From positions 2,170,001 through 2,234,000 of the forward strand of contig NZ_CP042241.1 of assembly GCF_007833275.1 (NCBI RefSeq): 64,000 nt of DNA, given 5' to 3'. The notes beneath the pieces were generated by a model. That model worked only from the letters and a program-made list of their open reading frames with translations, was not told the origin of the DNA and made no database searches. This stretch comes from Salarchaeum sp. JOR-1 (GTDB lineage Archaea > Halobacteriota > Halobacteria > Halobacteriales > Halobacteriaceae). The position numbers were made by a program, and so were the translations under genes. Of this stretch, positions 50,966 through 61,392 are shown in pieces. Numbering within the stretch: the stretch's first letter is position 1; every line of letters starts with the position of its first letter.

Positions 50966-51954
50966 TACGCCACCTCCAGCGCGTCCCCGACGGCGTCCGC
51001 GACCCGGCGGGCGTCCGCGTCGTCGTCCATCCGCGTGTCCGTCCGCACCGTCGGCCGCGCCAGATCCGTGTCGTCCGCGGTGTCGAGCACGAACGCGTCC
51101 GCGAAGTCGTAGGCGTCCGCGACGCCGCGCGTGCTCGCCTCGTACCCCTCGGCCTCCATGAGTTCGGCCGCCGGGCCGCTGAACACCTCGTCCTCGACGA
51201 ACGGCGACACCGCCACCACCGTCGACTCCCGGAGCGCGTCGCGAAGGCCGTCCAGCGCCAGCATCGGCCCGATGCTCGTAATCGGGTTCGACGGCCCGAC
51301 CACCACCGGCCCCTCCCGCACCGCCGCGAGCGCCGCGTCGCCCGCCTCGGCGTCCGCCGCGCCCCGGAACTCCACCGACTCCACCGTTGGGGCGGCGCGC
51401 TCCGCAACCCAGTACTCCTGGAAGTGGAGTTCGCGCTCGGGCGTGTGAACGATGCTCGCCACCGGGTCGTCGCTCATCGGCACCACGTCCTCGTCGACGC
51501 CGAACGCGTCCGCGAGCGTCCGCGTCACCTCAGTAAGGGAGCGACCTTCGTCGAGGAGGCTCGTCCGGAGCACGTGCACCGCCCTGTCCCGGTCGCCGAG
51601 TTCCATGAACTCCCACGCGCCCGAGAAGCGCCGCCAGCGCGCGATACGTCGGCCCGCGGTCTGCTTCTCGTCGGGGAGGTAGCGGGGTTCGGCGTCGATG
51701 CCGGCCTCCGCGGCGAGGCGCGTCAGTTCGTCGTGGGTCGCCGTCGTGTCGCCCTCGATTCCCCACCAGGTCTCGCGGTCGAGCACGCCGCCGCCGTCGA
51801 ACAACACGGTGTCGATGTCAGGCGAGACGAAGAGGCCGCCGAGTTCCACGTCGTCGCCCGTGTTCCCCACGACCGCGTGCGGGCCGTCGAACACCCTGCG
51901 CGCGCCGGCGAGGAGTTTCGGCGTCCCCGTGCCGCCGGCGAGAAACGTCACCAT
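50965..51954 (-). CDS. cofD: 2-phospho-L-lactate transferase (CofD)
   Basis: A 329-residue CofD. The N-terminal loop [12 protein letters not shown] (about 4-15) and [19 protein letters not shown] (cited by GNTGDD) bind lactyl-diphospho-guanosine and the 7,8-didemethyl-8-hydroxy-5-deazariboflavin acceptor. [16 protein letters not shown] is a further family motif. CofD builds coenzyme F420-0. It is the first gene of a six-gene minus-strand operon whose next three members are coupled to it. Confidence 0.95.
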   Translation of the reverse strand: MVTFLAGGTGTPKLLAGARRVFDGPHAVVGNTGDDVELGGLFVSPDIDTVLFDGGGVLDRETWWGIEGDTTATHDELTRLAAEAGIDAEPRYLPDEKQTAGRRIARWRRFSGAWEFMELGDRDRAVHVLRTSLLDEGRSLTEVTRTLADAFGVDEDVVPMSDDPVASIVHTPERELHFQEYWVAERAAPTVESVEFRGAADAEAGDAALAAVREGPVVVGPSNPITSIGPMLALDGLRDALRESTVVAVSPFVEDEVFSGPAAELMEAEGYEASTRGVADAYDFADAFVLDTADDTDLARPTVRTDTRMDDDADARRVADAVGDALEVA

Positions 51955-52044
51955 ACACGGGCCTGTGGCCGCCGCGCGCTAAACGCTTGCGCCGCCGGCC
52001 GTCCTGTCCGGTCGTTTTTACGTGATGCCGGCGAATCCGGGAGT

Positions 52045-53292
52045 ATGCACACGGTGAAGGACAGCGTCCACGACCACATCGAGGTCGAGGGCGTCGCCGC
52101 CGCCCTCCTCGACACGCCGCCCGTCCAGCGACTGCGCCGCGTCAAGCAACTCGGCACCGTCTCCCTCGTCTACCCCTCCGCGAACCACACGCGCTTCGAG
52201 CACAGCCTCGGCGTCTACCACCTCGCGTCCGAGGCGCTCACCCACCTCGGCATCGACGGCCCGCGCGCCGAACGCGTGCGCGCCGCCGCCATCCTCCACG
52301 ACATCGGCCACGGCCCCTACAGCCACAACGTCGAAGACCTCATCCACCGCCGCACCGGCAAGTACCACGACGACGTCGCCGGCCTCGTCGAAACTGAGCC
52401 CATCGCGGGCGTGCTCGACGACTACGGCCTCGACCCCGCGCGGGTGACCGCGCTCGTCACCGGCGAGGACGAGCTCGGCCAGCTCGTCGCGGGCGAACTC
52501 GACGTCGACCGCATGGACTACCTCGTCCGGGACGCCCATCATACGGGCGTCCCCTACGGCACTATCGACACCGGCCGCCTCGTCCGCGAGTTGACGTTCA
52601 TCGACGGCCGCCTCGTCCTCGGGGAGGGGAACGTCCAGACCGCGGAGTCGCTCCTGCTCGCCCGCGCGCTGATGAACCCGACCGTGTACAGCCACCACGT
52701 CGCCCGCATCTCCAAGGCGATGCTGCGCCGGGCGAGCGAACGCCTCCTCGAATCCGGCGACGTGACCGGCGAACGGCTGCGGCGGATGGACGACTACGAA
52801 CTCCTCGTCCGCCTCCGCGGACACGACGCGTCGCGCGCGCTCGCCGACCGCCTCGCCGACCGCGACCTCTACAAGCGCGCCGTCTGGGCCGAACTGGGCG
52901 ACGTGGCCGACGACGTGTTCGACCCGGAGGAACCGCTGTTCGACCCCGACCACGAGACCGTGCGCGCGTTCGAGGACGACATCGCCGCGGACGCCGGCGT
53001 CGACCGCGAGCACGTGATTCTTGACGTGCAGGGCCAGCCGTCGATGCGGGAGTCCACGACGGGCGTGCTCGTGAACGGCGACGTTCGGCGGCTGGACGAG
53101 CAGTCCACGCTCGTTCGCGCGCTCCAGATGGCCCAGCGCGAGCAGTGGCGGCTCGGCGTGTACGCGCCCGACAGCCTCACTGAGCCCGTGGGGCGTGCGG
53201 CGGAACGCGTGCTCGGCCTCGACGTGGACGGCGCGCTCGTGAGCGAGACCACGACGGGCGAGTACGCGAGCCTCGACGACTACAAGGGATAA
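52045..53292 (+). CDS. HD-domain phosphohydrolase (SAMHD1-like)
   Basis: A 415-residue HD protein. The metal quartet is H in HTRFEHSLGVYH (about 48-59), HD in ILHDIGHGPYSHN (about 82-94) and D in LDVDRMDYLVRDAHHTG (about 152-168). The C-terminal half is helical. This layout is that of SAMHD1/YpgQ-like dNTP or phosphohydrolases, acting in nucleotide pool control. ATG 52045 is the start of the conserved HTVKDSVHDHI. It is divergent from cofD and upstream of the amidohydrolase gene. Confidence 0.9.
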   Translation: MHTVKDSVHDHIEVEGVAAALLDTPPVQRLRRVKQLGTVSLVYPSANHTRFEHSLGVYHLASEALTHLGIDGPRAERVRAAAILHDIGHGPYSHNVEDLIHRRTGKYHDDVAGLVETEPIAGVLDDYGLDPARVTALVTGEDELGQLVAGELDVDRMDYLVRDAHHTGVPYGTIDTGRLVRELTFIDGRLVLGEGNVQTAESLLLARALMNPTVYSHHVARISKAMLRRASERLLESGDVTGERLRRMDDYELLVRLRGHDASRALADRLADRDLYKRAVWAELGDVADDVFDPEEPLFDPDHETVRAFEDDIAADAGVDREHVILDVQGQPSMRESTTGVLVNGDVRRLDEQSTLVRALQMAQREQWRLGVYAPDSLTEPVGRAAERVLGLDVDGALVSETTTGEYASLDDYKG

Positions 53293-53316
53293 GGCGACGG
53301 CGGCCCGACACCGCGT

Positions 53317-54339
53317 ATGGAACTCGAAGGAACCATCCTCGCCGGCCCGACGTTCGACGCAGTCGAGGGCCGCGTCGTGGTCGAGGACGGCGAAATCGCG
53401 GCGGTCGAAGCGTGCGAGACGGATTCTGACGACATCGTGCTGCCGGCGTTCGTGAACGCGCACACCCACATCGGGGACTCCATCGCGAAGGAGGCCGGGC
53501 GCGGGCTGACGCTGGAGGAACTGGTCGCGCCGCCGGACGGCCTCAAGCACCGACTGCTCCGGGAGGCGTCCCGCTCGGAGCTGGTGGCGGCGATGGGGCG
53601 CTCGATGTCGTTCATGGAGGCGACGGGAACCTCCGACTTCATCGAGTTCCGGGAGGGCGGCCGGCGCGGCGTCGAGATGCTGCGCGAGGCCGCGGAGGGC
53701 CGCGCGCTCCGGCCGTTCGTGATGGGGCGTGGGGACGCCGAGGACGTGTTACCGGTGGCGGACGGGTACGGCGCGACCGGCGCGAACGACGACCAGTTCG
53801 GCGCGGAGCGCGACGCCGCCCGCGACGCCGGGAAGCCGTTCGCGATCCACGCGGGCGAGCGGGACGCGAGCGACATCCACCCCGCCATCGACCTCGCCCC
53901 CGACCTGCTCGTCCACATGGTCCACGCCGACCCCGAACACCTCACCCGCGTCGCGGACGAGGACATCCCGATCGCGGTGTGTCCGCGCTCGAACCTCACG
54001 ACGGGCGTCGGCCTCCCCGATATCGCGGAGCTGAGCGACTTCACGACGGTCGCGCTCGGGACGGACAACGTCTTCCTCAACAGCCCCTCGATGTTCCGCG
54101 AGATGGAGTTCGCCGCGAAACTCAGCGACTGCACCGCGCCCGAGATACTGGGGATGGCGACGCGGAACGGCGCGGAGATACTCGACCGGAACTACGGCAC
54201 CATCGAGGAGGGACGTGAGGCGCGCCTGCTCGTATTGGACGGCGACTCGGACAACCTCGCGGGCTATCAGGACGCCGTGCGCGCGGTCGTGCGGCGCGCG
54301 GGCGAGAGCGACGTGAAGCGCGTCCTCCTCAAGAGTTAA
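53317..54339 (+). CDS. Amidohydrolase superfamily protein
   Basis: A 340-residue metal-dependent amidohydrolase of the cytosine/adenosine-deaminase-like subgroup. Metal motifs are NAHTHIGDS (about 48-56), AIHAGERD (about 185-192), LLVHMVHADPEH and the terminal aspartate in LGTDNVFLNSPSMF (about 248). An N-terminal and C-terminal beta sandwich bracket the barrel, as usual. The substrate is not predictable. It starts 24 bases after the HD gene, suggesting co-expression. Confidence 0.85.
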   Translation: MELEGTILAGPTFDAVEGRVVVEDGEIAAVEACETDSDDIVLPAFVNAHTHIGDSIAKEAGRGLTLEELVAPPDGLKHRLLREASRSELVAAMGRSMSFMEATGTSDFIEFREGGRRGVEMLREAAEGRALRPFVMGRGDAEDVLPVADGYGATGANDDQFGAERDAARDAGKPFAIHAGERDASDIHPAIDLAPDLLVHMVHADPEHLTRVADEDIPIAVCPRSNLTTGVGLPDIAELSDFTTVALGTDNVFLNSPSMFREMEFAAKLSDCTAPEILGMATRNGAEILDRNYGTIEEGREARLLVLDGDSDNLAGYQDAVRAVVRRAGESDVKRVLLKS

Positions 54340-54365
54340 GCCGCGTGCGGCTCATTCACACATAA

Positions 54366-54806
54366 ATGGGGCTCTACGACCGGGTTCTCGTGCCGACCGA
54401 CGGCTCCGCGGAGACGCGTCGCGCGGTCGAACACGCCGTCTCGCTCGCGGCGGAACACGACGCGACCCTGCACGCCGTCTACGTCGTCAACACCGCGACC
54501 TTCGCGTCCCTCAGCGCCGAGACCACGACCGAGGGCGTCTCCGACCTGCTCGCGGCGGAGGGCGAGGACGCCATCGACGCCGTCGCCGATGTCGCCGCCG
54601 ACTCCGACGTGCCAGTCGAGCGCGTGCTCCTCAACGGCACGCCGAGCCGCGAAATCGTCCGGTACGCCGAGGACAACGACATCGATCTCATCGTGATGGG
54701 GACGCACGGCCGCGGCGGCATCGACCGCCTCCTCCTCGGGAGCGTCGCGGAGAAGGTCGTGCGATCCAGTCACGTCCCCGTTCTCACCGTCCACGTCGAG
54801 GACTAA
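54366..54806 (+). CDS. Universal stress protein (UspA family)
   Basis: A 146-residue Usp with intact nucleotide-binding loop: [20 protein letters not shown] (G-x2-G-x9-G-S, about 118-137), and [14 protein letters not shown] at the start. It probably binds ATP and acts as a dimer under stress. It is the last gene of an HD-amidohydrolase-Usp run. Its TAA stop overlaps birA by four bases (CTAA), convergently. Confidence 0.93.
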   Translation: MGLYDRVLVPTDGSAETRRAVEHAVSLAAEHDATLHAVYVVNTATFASLSAETTTEGVSDLLAAEGEDAIDAVADVAADSDVPVERVLLNGTPSREIVRYAEDNDIDLIVMGTHGRGGIDRLLLGSVAEKVVRSSHVPVLTVHVED

Positions 54807-55747
54807 GCTCGGCGGAGGTGCTCGCAGTCGCCCGCGTGCACCACCCGCCGCTCGTCTCCGGTGTCGACCACGAGCGCACCCGTCTCCGTCACGTCCACCG
54901 CCTCGCCGACGAGGTCGCCGTCCGGGAGGTGGACGCGAACCCGCCGCCCGAGCGTGCTCGTGCGCTCGCGCCACGCCGCCAGCGCGCCGTCGAGGTCGCC
55001 GCGCAGGTCGTCGAAGCGCTCCAGGACGCGCTGCACGAAGACCCGGCGCTCCACCGACCCCGCCTCGTTCCGGAGACTGGTCGCGCCCTCGTAGAGGGCG
55101 GCGGGGTCGACGTTCGCGTTCACGCCAACGCCCACGACCACCCACGACACCCGGCCGGACTCGCCCTCCATCTCGGTCAGAATCCCGGCGAGCTTCCCGT
55201 CGTCCGGCGTGCCCTCGTTCGCGTCGCTCACGAGGACGTCGTTCGGCCACTTGATGGTCGCGTCGACGCCGTGTTCGCGGGCGGCGTCGCTGACGGCGAC
55301 GGCCATCGCGAGCGTGAGGAGGGGCGCGCGGGCGGGCGGGATGTCGGGGCGGAGGACGACGCTCATCCAGATACCACCGGAGGGCGACTCCCACGCGCGG
55401 TCGCGGCGGCCGCGCCCGCCGACCTGCCGATCCGCGAGCACGACGGCGTCTTCGCGGCCGTCGGTGGCGAGTTCGCGCGCGCGGTCGTTCGTGCTCTCGA
55501 CGGTGTCGTGGTACTCGACCGTGAAGGCCGCGTCGAGGCCGAACTCCACGGATTCGCCGCCGTACTCGGGGAAATCGGTGAGCTCGTAGCCGTCGTCCGT
55601 GCTCTCGACGCCGAATCCCTCCTCGCGGAGCGCTTCGACGTGCTTCCAGACGGCCGCGCGGGAGACGCCGAGCCGGTCGGCGAGCGCGGGCCCCGAGAGC
55701 GGGCCGTCCGCGAGCGCCCGGAGGACGGCCTGCCTGGTATCTGTCAT
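54803..55747 (-). CDS. birA: Biotin-protein ligase BirA with HTH domain
   Basis: A 314-residue bifunctional BirA. Residues 1-60 form a winged helix ([22 protein letters not shown], cited by [13 protein letters not shown]), followed by the ligase domain with [21 protein letters not shown] (from GRGRRDR) and KWPNDVLV. The C-terminal SH3-like domain is present. It attaches biotin to the AMKM lysine of the carboxylase encoded upstream, and may repress biotin genes. It starts 37 bases after a 49-aa gene on the same strand. Confidence 0.95.
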   Translation of the reverse strand: MTDTRQAVLRALADGPLSGPALADRLGVSRAAVWKHVEALREEGFGVESTDDGYELTDFPEYGGESVEFGLDAAFTVEYHDTVESTNDRARELATDGREDAVVLADRQVGGRGRRDRAWESPSGGIWMSVVLRPDIPPARAPLLTLAMAVAVSDAAREHGVDATIKWPNDVLVSDANEGTPDDGKLAGILTEMEGESGRVSWVVVGVGVNANVDPAALYEGATSLRNEAGSVERRVFVQRVLERFDDLRGDLDGALAAWRERTSTLGRRVRVHLPDGDLVGEAVDVTETGALVVDTGDERRVVHAGDCEHLRRA

Positions 55748-55784
55748 GGCGCCAGATAGGACGGGCGGCGGTAAGAAGGCCGCG

Positions 55785-55934
55785 TTAGACGGCCTCGGTT
55801 CCGCGCTTCACGCCGTCCGCGATACGCTTGGAGAGGACGCCGAGCGACCCAGCGTAGACGATAGCGCCGCCGACGAGATACCAGCGTAACGAAAAGCCGT
55901 ACCGACCCCCCTCTCGAACGCCTACCGTTGACAC
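55785..55934 (-). CDS. Small single-span membrane protein, 49 aa
   Basis: GTG 55934 opens a 49-residue frame that ends TEAV, with a central hydrophobic segment WYLVGGAIVYAGSLGVL and a positively charged tail (SKRIADGVKRGTEAV). One membrane span with the tail in the cytoplasm is likely. It fits exactly between the carboxylase stop (55976) and birA (55747). No ATG start is in frame, so the start codon is less certain. Confidence 0.5.
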   Translation of the reverse strand: MSTVGVREGGRYGFSLRWYLVGGAIVYAGSLGVLSKRIADGVKRGTEAV

Positions 55935-55975
55935 GGCACGCGAGCGATTCGCGCAGCCGAAAAAGGTCGGCCCGC

Positions 55976-57814
55976 TTATTCGATGACGACGAGCACGTCG
56001 CCCATGTCGACGGACTCGCCCTCCTCCACGACGACCTGCGTGACCGTCCCGCCGCTGGACGCGACCACGTCGTTCTCCATCTTCATCGCCTCCAAGACGA
56101 GTAGCACGTCGCCGGGCGCGACCTCGTCGCCCTCGGCCACGTCCACGGAGAGGATTGTGCCCTGCATCTCGGCCTCGACGCGCTCGCCGTCGCCCTCGAC
56201 GACCACGTCGTCGCCGCCCTCGTCCGCGCCGCCCGCCGGTTCGGGGCGCTGGGCGTTACCGGAGTCGCCGCCCGCGGACACTTCGATCGGGGCCGCGCCG
56301 CGCTCTTCGAGGTCGACGTCGAAGCGCTTGCCGTTGACCTCGACGGTGAACTCGCGCTCCACCACGTCCGCGTCGCCGGACTCGCCCGTGGTCTCCGTCC
56401 CCCACTTCTCCTGGGCGTCGACGACGGCGTCCTCGTCGAGTTCCTCGTCGAGGTACTTCGTCGTGTGCTCGCCCGCGACGAACGCGTCGTCGGTGAGCAT
56501 CAGGCGGTGGAAGGGAATGATGGTCGGGATACCCTCGATGTCGTACTCGGCGAGCGCGCGCTGCGAGCGCTCAATACACTCCTCGCGCGTGTTCCCCCAG
56601 ACCACGAGCTTCGCGATCATCGAGTCGTAGTCCGTCACGAGGTCGTCACCCTGCCGGAGGGCGTCGTCCATCCGCACGCCGATACCGCCCGGCGTGTCGT
56701 AGGTTTCGAGCGTCCCGCCGGTCGCGGGCGCGAACTCCTCCGCGGCGTTCTCCGCGTTGATGCGGAACTCCATCGCGTGCCCGTCCAGGTCGACCTCGTC
56801 CTGCGCGAAGTCGAGTTCCTCACCGGCGGCGATTTTGAGCTGCCACTTCACGATGTCGATGCCCGTCAGCTCCTCCGTGACGGTGTGTTCGACCTGGATT
56901 CGCGTGTTGACTTCGAGGAAGTAGAAGTCCGCGTCCGCGTCGAGCACGTCGCCCGCGCCCTTCTCGCGGGTGTCCTCGACGAGGAACTCGAACGTCCCCG
57001 CGTTGTAGTAGTCCGCCGCGTCCGCGCCGCGGCGCGCGGCCTCCCCGATTTTCTCCCGGAGGTCGTCCGTCAGCGCGGGCGACGGCCCCTCCTCGATGAC
57101 CTTCTGGTGGCGGCGCTGGAGACTGCAGTCGCGCTCGCCGAGGTGGCGGACGTTCCCGTGGTGGTCGGCGACGATCTGCACCTCGATGTGCCGCGGATTC
57201 TCAAGGTAGCGTTCGAGGTAGACGGTGTCGTTGTCGAAGTACGCCTCGCCCTCGCGCTGCGCGGACTCGAGTTTGTCTTCGACCTCGTCCGGCCCCTCGA
57301 CGACCTTCATCCCGCGGCCGCCGCCGCCGCCCTCGGCCTTGATCGCGACCGGGTAGCCGTGTTCCTCGCCGAACGCCTTCACGTCCTCCGGGTCGGTGAC
57401 GGGGTCGGTGGTTCCGGGGACGATGGGCACGTCCGCCGCGTCCATCGACTTCCGCGCCTGCGTCTTCTCGCCGAGCCGGCGCATCGAGTCGCTGCGCGGG
57501 CCGACCCACGTCACGCCCTCCGCGTCCTCGACTTTCCCCGCGAACTCCGCGTTCTCCGCGAGGAAGCCGTATCCGGGATGGATGGCGTCCGCGCCCGCCT
57601 GCTGGGCCGCGTCGATGACGGCCTCGTGGTCGAGGTAGGAGTCCGCCGCACGCGCGGGCCCGATGTTGTACGCCTCGTCCGCGTGCCGGACGTGTCCCGC
57701 GTGCTTGTCCGCCTCGCTGTACACGGCGACGGTGTCGATGCCGAGTTCCTCGCACGCACGCATCACGCGCACGGCGATTTCTCCGCGGTTCGCCACCAGA
57801 ACCTTCTCGAACAT
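55976..57814 (-). CDS. pccA: Biotin carboxylase/BCCP alpha subunit of acyl-CoA carboxylase
   Basis: A 612-residue fused subunit. The biotin carboxylase N-domain (1-110), ATP-grasp (about 115-320: [28 protein letters not shown]) and C-domain (to about 450) come first, then a linker rich in E, P and G, and a biotinyl domain with [11 protein letters not shown] and K578 as the biotinylation site. It forms acetyl/propionyl-CoA carboxylase with pccB and pccX. ATG 57814 starts the conserved [14 protein letters not shown]; the frame extends 10 codons upstream without support. Confidence 0.95.
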   Translation of the reverse strand: MFEKVLVANRGEIAVRVMRACEELGIDTVAVYSEADKHAGHVRHADEAYNIGPARAADSYLDHEAVIDAAQQAGADAIHPGYGFLAENAEFAGKVEDAEGVTWVGPRSDSMRRLGEKTQARKSMDAADVPIVPGTTDPVTDPEDVKAFGEEHGYPVAIKAEGGGGGRGMKVVEGPDEVEDKLESAQREGEAYFDNDTVYLERYLENPRHIEVQIVADHHGNVRHLGERDCSLQRRHQKVIEEGPSPALTDDLREKIGEAARRGADAADYYNAGTFEFLVEDTREKGAGDVLDADADFYFLEVNTRIQVEHTVTEELTGIDIVKWQLKIAAGEELDFAQDEVDLDGHAMEFRINAENAAEEFAPATGGTLETYDTPGGIGVRMDDALRQGDDLVTDYDSMIAKLVVWGNTREECIERSQRALAEYDIEGIPTIIPFHRLMLTDDAFVAGEHTTKYLDEELDEDAVVDAQEKWGTETTGESGDADVVEREFTVEVNGKRFDVDLEERGAAPIEVSAGGDSGNAQRPEPAGGADEGGDDVVVEGDGERVEAEMQGTILSVDVAEGDEVAPGDVLLVLEAMKMENDVVASSGGTVTQVVVEEGESVDMGDVLVVIE

Positions 57815-57899
57815 AGACGGGGATTCACCCACCGGCCTACTCATTGTGTCGGTTCCTGTTCCCGAAACTACCTACTCGTCCGCGATCGAACTCCCGCGT

Positions 57900-58064
57900 A
57901 TGCTCGATTCGACAGGAATCCTCGTCTCCGCCGTCGCGTTCGCCGTGCTCGCGTGGGGCGTCCTGATACCGACGCCGGCCCTGGACGCGTATCCGCTCGC
58001 CGCCGCGACCGCCGCCGCCCTGCTCGTGTTCGCCGCGGGCGCGGTAGCGGGCCGCTACCGCTAG
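57900..58064 (+). CDS. Small two-span membrane protein, 54 aa
   Basis: A 54-residue hydrophobic protein: segment 6-24 ([19 protein letters not shown]) and segment 32-50 ([19 protein letters not shown]), with a short positive tail GRYR. It lies antisense between pccA and pccX and overlaps the pccX stop by four bases. An A/T-rich stretch about 30 bases upstream may be its promoter. No function is assigned. Confidence 0.6.
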   Translation: MLDSTGILVSAVAFAVLAWGVLIPTPALDAYPLAAATAAALLVFAAGAVAGRYR

Positions 58065-58330
58065 AAGCGCTCGGTTCGCCCCGCCGCGCTCCACGCGTCG
58101 GTCGGCGCGCCGTCCGGCACGCGAACCTCCCGGGACTGGAGGGCGGCCACGCGACCCGCGAACTCCCAGCGCTCGCCGTTCCACGACGCCTCACCGCTCG
58201 CCTCGGCGGCGGCCGCGGCCGCCGCGGCCTCCCGGTCGCGGAGATGTGCGCTCACGACCGCTGCGATGGCTGCGGCCTCGTCCTCGCTCGCGTCCTCCGG
58301 CAGGGAGACGCTATAGCGGGATGTTTCCAT
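58061..58330 (-). CDS. pccX: Acyl-CoA carboxylase small (epsilon-like) subunit PccX
   Basis: An 89-residue protein matching haloarchaeal PccX and actinobacterial AccE epsilon subunits: an alanine-rich helix ([19 protein letters not shown], cited by [10 protein letters not shown]) and a C terminus with [14 protein letters not shown] and [10 protein letters not shown]. In Haloferax the small PccX subunit is required for full propionyl-CoA carboxylase activity. Its ATG lies 20 bases inside the end of pccB, so translation is coupled. Confidence 0.8.
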   Translation of the reverse strand: METSRYSVSLPEDASEDEAAAIAAVVSAHLRDREAAAAAAAAEASGEASWNGERWEFAGRVAALQSREVRVPDGAPTDAWSAAGRTERF

Positions 58331-59861
58331 GCTTCTTCTCGGGCTGGTCGACCCGCTTGCCGGTGAGCATTTCGAGGTCGTCGATGAGCCGCGGCCGCGT
58401 CTCCTGCGGTTCGATGACGTCGTCCACGTACCCGCGGTCGGCCGCCGTGTACGGGTTCGCGAACTTCTCGCGGTACTCGTCGATGAGTTCCTCGCGCTTC
58501 GCGTCGGTGTCGTCGGCCTCCGCGAGTTCCTCGCTGTAGAGGACGTTCACCGCGCCCTTCGGCCCCATCACCGCGATCTCCGCGGTCGGCCACGCGTAGT
58601 TCACGTCCGCGCCGATGTGCTTCGACGCCATCACGTCGTACGCGCCGCCGTACGCCTTCCGCGTGATGACGGTCATCAGGGGCACCGAGGCCTCGCTGAA
58701 CGCGTAGAGGAGCTTCGCGCCGTGGCGAATGATGCCGTTGTGTTCCTGGTCGGTGCCGGGGAGGAACCCGGGCACGTCCACGAACGTCAGGATGGGGATG
58801 TTGAACGAGTCGCAGAAGCGGACGAACCGACTGCCCTTCTCCGACGCCTCGATGTCGAGCGTGCCCGCGTTCACGCGCGGCTGGTTCGCGACGATGGCGA
58901 CGCTGCGGCCGTCGAGGCGGGCGAACCCGACGACGAGGTTCTTCGCGAAGTTCTCCTGCACCTCGAAAAAAGACCCCTCGTCAACCACGGAGTCGACGAC
59001 GTTCGTCACGTCGTACGGCTTCCGGGGCTGGTCGGGGACGATGCTCTGCAGTTCCTCGTCGCGGCGCTCGGGGTCGTCCCACGGCTCCACCCGGGGCGGG
59101 TCTTCGACGTTGTTCTGCGGGAGGTAGGAGAGCAAGCGGCGGATGTTGTCCAGCGCGTCCTCCTCGGAGTCCTCCGCGAAGTGCGCGACGCCGGACGTGC
59201 TCGAGTGCGTGGTCGCGCCGCCGAGTTCCTCGAACCCGACCTCCTCGCCCGTGACGGTCTCGATGACGTCCGGGCCGGTGATGAACATGTGACTCGTGTC
59301 CTTCACCATGAACACGAAGTCCGTGATGGCGGGACTGTAGACCGCGCCGCCCGCGCACGGCCCCATGATCGCCGAAATCTGGGGGATGACGCCGGACGCC
59401 TGCTGGTTCCGGTGGAAGATGTCCGCGTAGCCAGCGAGCGCGTCCACGCCCTCCTGGATGCGCGCGCCCGCGGAGTCGTTCAAGCCGATGACCGGCGCGC
59501 CGACCTCCATCGCCTTGTCCATCACCTTCGTCACCTTCTCCGCGAACACCTCGCCGAGGCTCCCGCCGAAGACGGTGAAGTCGTGCGCGAACACGAACAC
59601 CTTCCGGCCGTTCACCTCGCCGTAGCCCGTCACCACGCCGTCCCCGGGAATCTGGTCTTCCTCCATCCCGAAGTTGTGGCTGCGGTGGGTGCGGAGCTGG
59701 TCGAACTCCTGGAAGGTGTCGTCGTCGAGGAAGTAGTCGATGCGCTCGCGCGCCGTCATCTTCCCCTTCTCGTGCTGGGACTCGATGCGGTCTTCGCCGC
59801 CGCCCTTCGCGGCCTCGGCCTTCTTCTCGCGGAGTTCCTCGATGCGGTCGTCCATCGTCAT
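58311..59861 (-). CDS. pccB: Propionyl/acetyl-CoA carboxylase carboxyltransferase beta subunit
   Basis: A 516-residue carboxyltransferase of the AccD5/PccB type. N- and C-terminal crotonase-like halves are complete: oxyanion motifs [14 protein letters not shown] (about 168-181) and [11 protein letters not shown] (about 408-418) are intact. It transfers carboxyl from biotin of PccA to acyl-CoA. The start is ATG 59861 ([10 protein letters not shown]) by family comparison; GTG 59873 and ATG 59855 are other options. Confidence 0.95.
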   Translation of the reverse strand: MTMDDRIEELREKKAEAAKGGGEDRIESQHEKGKMTARERIDYFLDDDTFQEFDQLRTHRSHNFGMEEDQIPGDGVVTGYGEVNGRKVFVFAHDFTVFGGSLGEVFAEKVTKVMDKAMEVGAPVIGLNDSAGARIQEGVDALAGYADIFHRNQQASGVIPQISAIMGPCAGGAVYSPAITDFVFMVKDTSHMFITGPDVIETVTGEEVGFEELGGATTHSSTSGVAHFAEDSEEDALDNIRRLLSYLPQNNVEDPPRVEPWDDPERRDEELQSIVPDQPRKPYDVTNVVDSVVDEGSFFEVQENFAKNLVVGFARLDGRSVAIVANQPRVNAGTLDIEASEKGSRFVRFCDSFNIPILTFVDVPGFLPGTDQEHNGIIRHGAKLLYAFSEASVPLMTVITRKAYGGAYDVMASKHIGADVNYAWPTAEIAVMGPKGAVNVLYSEELAEADDTDAKREELIDEYREKFANPYTAADRGYVDDVIEPQETRPRLIDDLEMLTGKRVDQPEKKHGNIPL

Positions 59862-59948
59862 CGACTCGAACACCCTGTCATTACGCGGGCCAACGACCAG
59901 CAGTCAAAAAGGCGTTCCGCATAAACGACGGTTCGAGACCGCGTGGTC

Positions 59949-61286
59949 TCAGAACGGGAGGGGCGGCATCGCGTAGATGGAGTTCACGCCGAGCAGGAGC
60001 GTGGCGACGACGCCGAGCAGGACGAACGTTCGAACCGACCAGATCCAGACGGATCCGAACCGTTCGAGGTTCGACCCCGATTCGATTTCATCGACGGCCT
60101 GCGGCGCGTACACCCAGCCGACGAAGACGACGCCGAGCAGAATCGACGTGGGGAGGAGAACCTTGTACGCGAGCGTGTCGAACCAGCCGAGCCAGGCGGT
60201 GTTCCACGCTGAGAGCGTCCCCAAGAGGAACAGGACGCCGGCGACGCCGAACGCGACGCCGGGCCGGCTGAGACCGTACCGGTCGACGCAGTACGAGGTG
60301 ACGACTTCGAGGAGGCTGATAGCGGAAGAGAGCGCGGCGATGAGCACGACGAAGAAGAACACTGCGCCCGCGGCGCGGCCGAGCAGGCCGAGGTCGGCGA
60401 ACGCGGACGCGACCGAGATGAAGAGCGCGCCCGGGCCGCCGCCCGCGGCCGTTTCGGGGAGCTGGCCGAACTGCGCGAACAGGAGCGGGAGCACGACGAA
60501 CCCTGCGAGGACGCCGACTGCGGTGTTGAGGACGGTGATGAGTCCGCCGTCCGCGGGGAGGCTGTCGTCGCGTCCGACGTAGGACGCGTACGTTATCATC
60601 GCGCCCATTCCGAGCGAGAGCGAGAAGAACGCCTGCCCGACCGCGTACGGGACGACGTCGCCGAGGTTGTTGGCGAGGTACGTGAAGTCGGGCGTGAGGT
60701 AGAAGCTGTACGCGTCCGCCGCGCCGTCGAGGGTGAACGCGTAGACGGCGAGACCGACGAGGATGACGACGATGCTCGGAACCATAAGCTTCGTCGCCTT
60801 CTCGATGCCGTCCTCGACACCGAACGCCACGATACCGGCGGTGAGCGCCATGAAGACGCCGTGGAAGGCGATTGCGTCCCAGCCCATGGAGACCGCGCCG
60901 AAGTACTCGGCGGGGTTGCCGAAGTAGCCGGCGGTGATGCTGCCGACGATGTACCGGAGAACCCAGCCACCGACGACGCTGTAGTAGGAAAGTATCCACA
61001 GCCCCGTGAACAGCCCGAGTGCGCCGACGACGGTCCACGCCGGGTGTTTGAGGCGCTGGAACGCTTCGACGGCGTTTATCTTCGCGCGTCGCCCGATAGC
61101 GAACTCGCCGAGGATGATCGGGAACCCGATGAGGAACGCGGCGAGGAGGTAGACGACGAGGAACGCCGCCCCGCCGTTGGTCGCGGTCTTGAACGGGAAC
61201 TGCCAGATGTTCCCGAGACCGACTGCGCTACCGACCGCCGCGAGGATGAACCCGAGACGGGTCGCCCAGGTCTCTCGTTCTGCCAT
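59949..61286 (-). CDS. Sodium-dependent neurotransmitter-symporter (NSS) family transporter
   Basis: A 445-residue NSS/SNF transporter with about 11-12 hydrophobic segments. The TM1 signature VGLGNIWQFPF (about 22-32) forms the Na+ and substrate site, and the TM6-like SLSLGMGAMITYASYVG (about 217-233) is clear. Prokaryotic members import amino acids such as leucine, tyrosine or tryptophan with sodium. A TTTAAGTA box 29-36 bases before the ATG supports the start at 61286. Confidence 0.92.
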   Translation of the reverse strand: MAERETWATRLGFILAAVGSAVGLGNIWQFPFKTATNGGAAFLVVYLLAAFLIGFPIILGEFAIGRRAKINAVEAFQRLKHPAWTVVGALGLFTGLWILSYYSVVGGWVLRYIVGSITAGYFGNPAEYFGAVSMGWDAIAFHGVFMALTAGIVAFGVEDGIEKATKLMVPSIVVILVGLAVYAFTLDGAADAYSFYLTPDFTYLANNLGDVVPYAVGQAFFSLSLGMGAMITYASYVGRDDSLPADGGLITVLNTAVGVLAGFVVLPLLFAQFGQLPETAAGGGPGALFISVASAFADLGLLGRAAGAVFFFVVLIAALSSAISLLEVVTSYCVDRYGLSRPGVAFGVAGVLFLLGTLSAWNTAWLGWFDTLAYKVLLPTSILLGVVFVGWVYAPQAVDEIESGSNLERFGSVWIWSVRTFVLLGVVATLLLGVNSIYAMPPLPF

Positions 61287-61314
61287 AGCGTACCACGACA
61301 GTCGACAACCCGAC

Positions 61315-61322
61315 TACTTAAA
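61315..61322 (-). promoter_or_regulatory. TATA box of the NSS transporter gene
   Basis: On the minus strand TTTAAGTA lies 29-36 bases before the ATG at 61286, which fits a short-leader haloarchaeal promoter. Confidence 0.5.
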
Positions 61323-61392
61323 CCCACAGAAGAGTGTTCGAGAAAACCCGCAGACTGCCCACCGATTACTTCAAAATCAGACAGTTTCCCGC

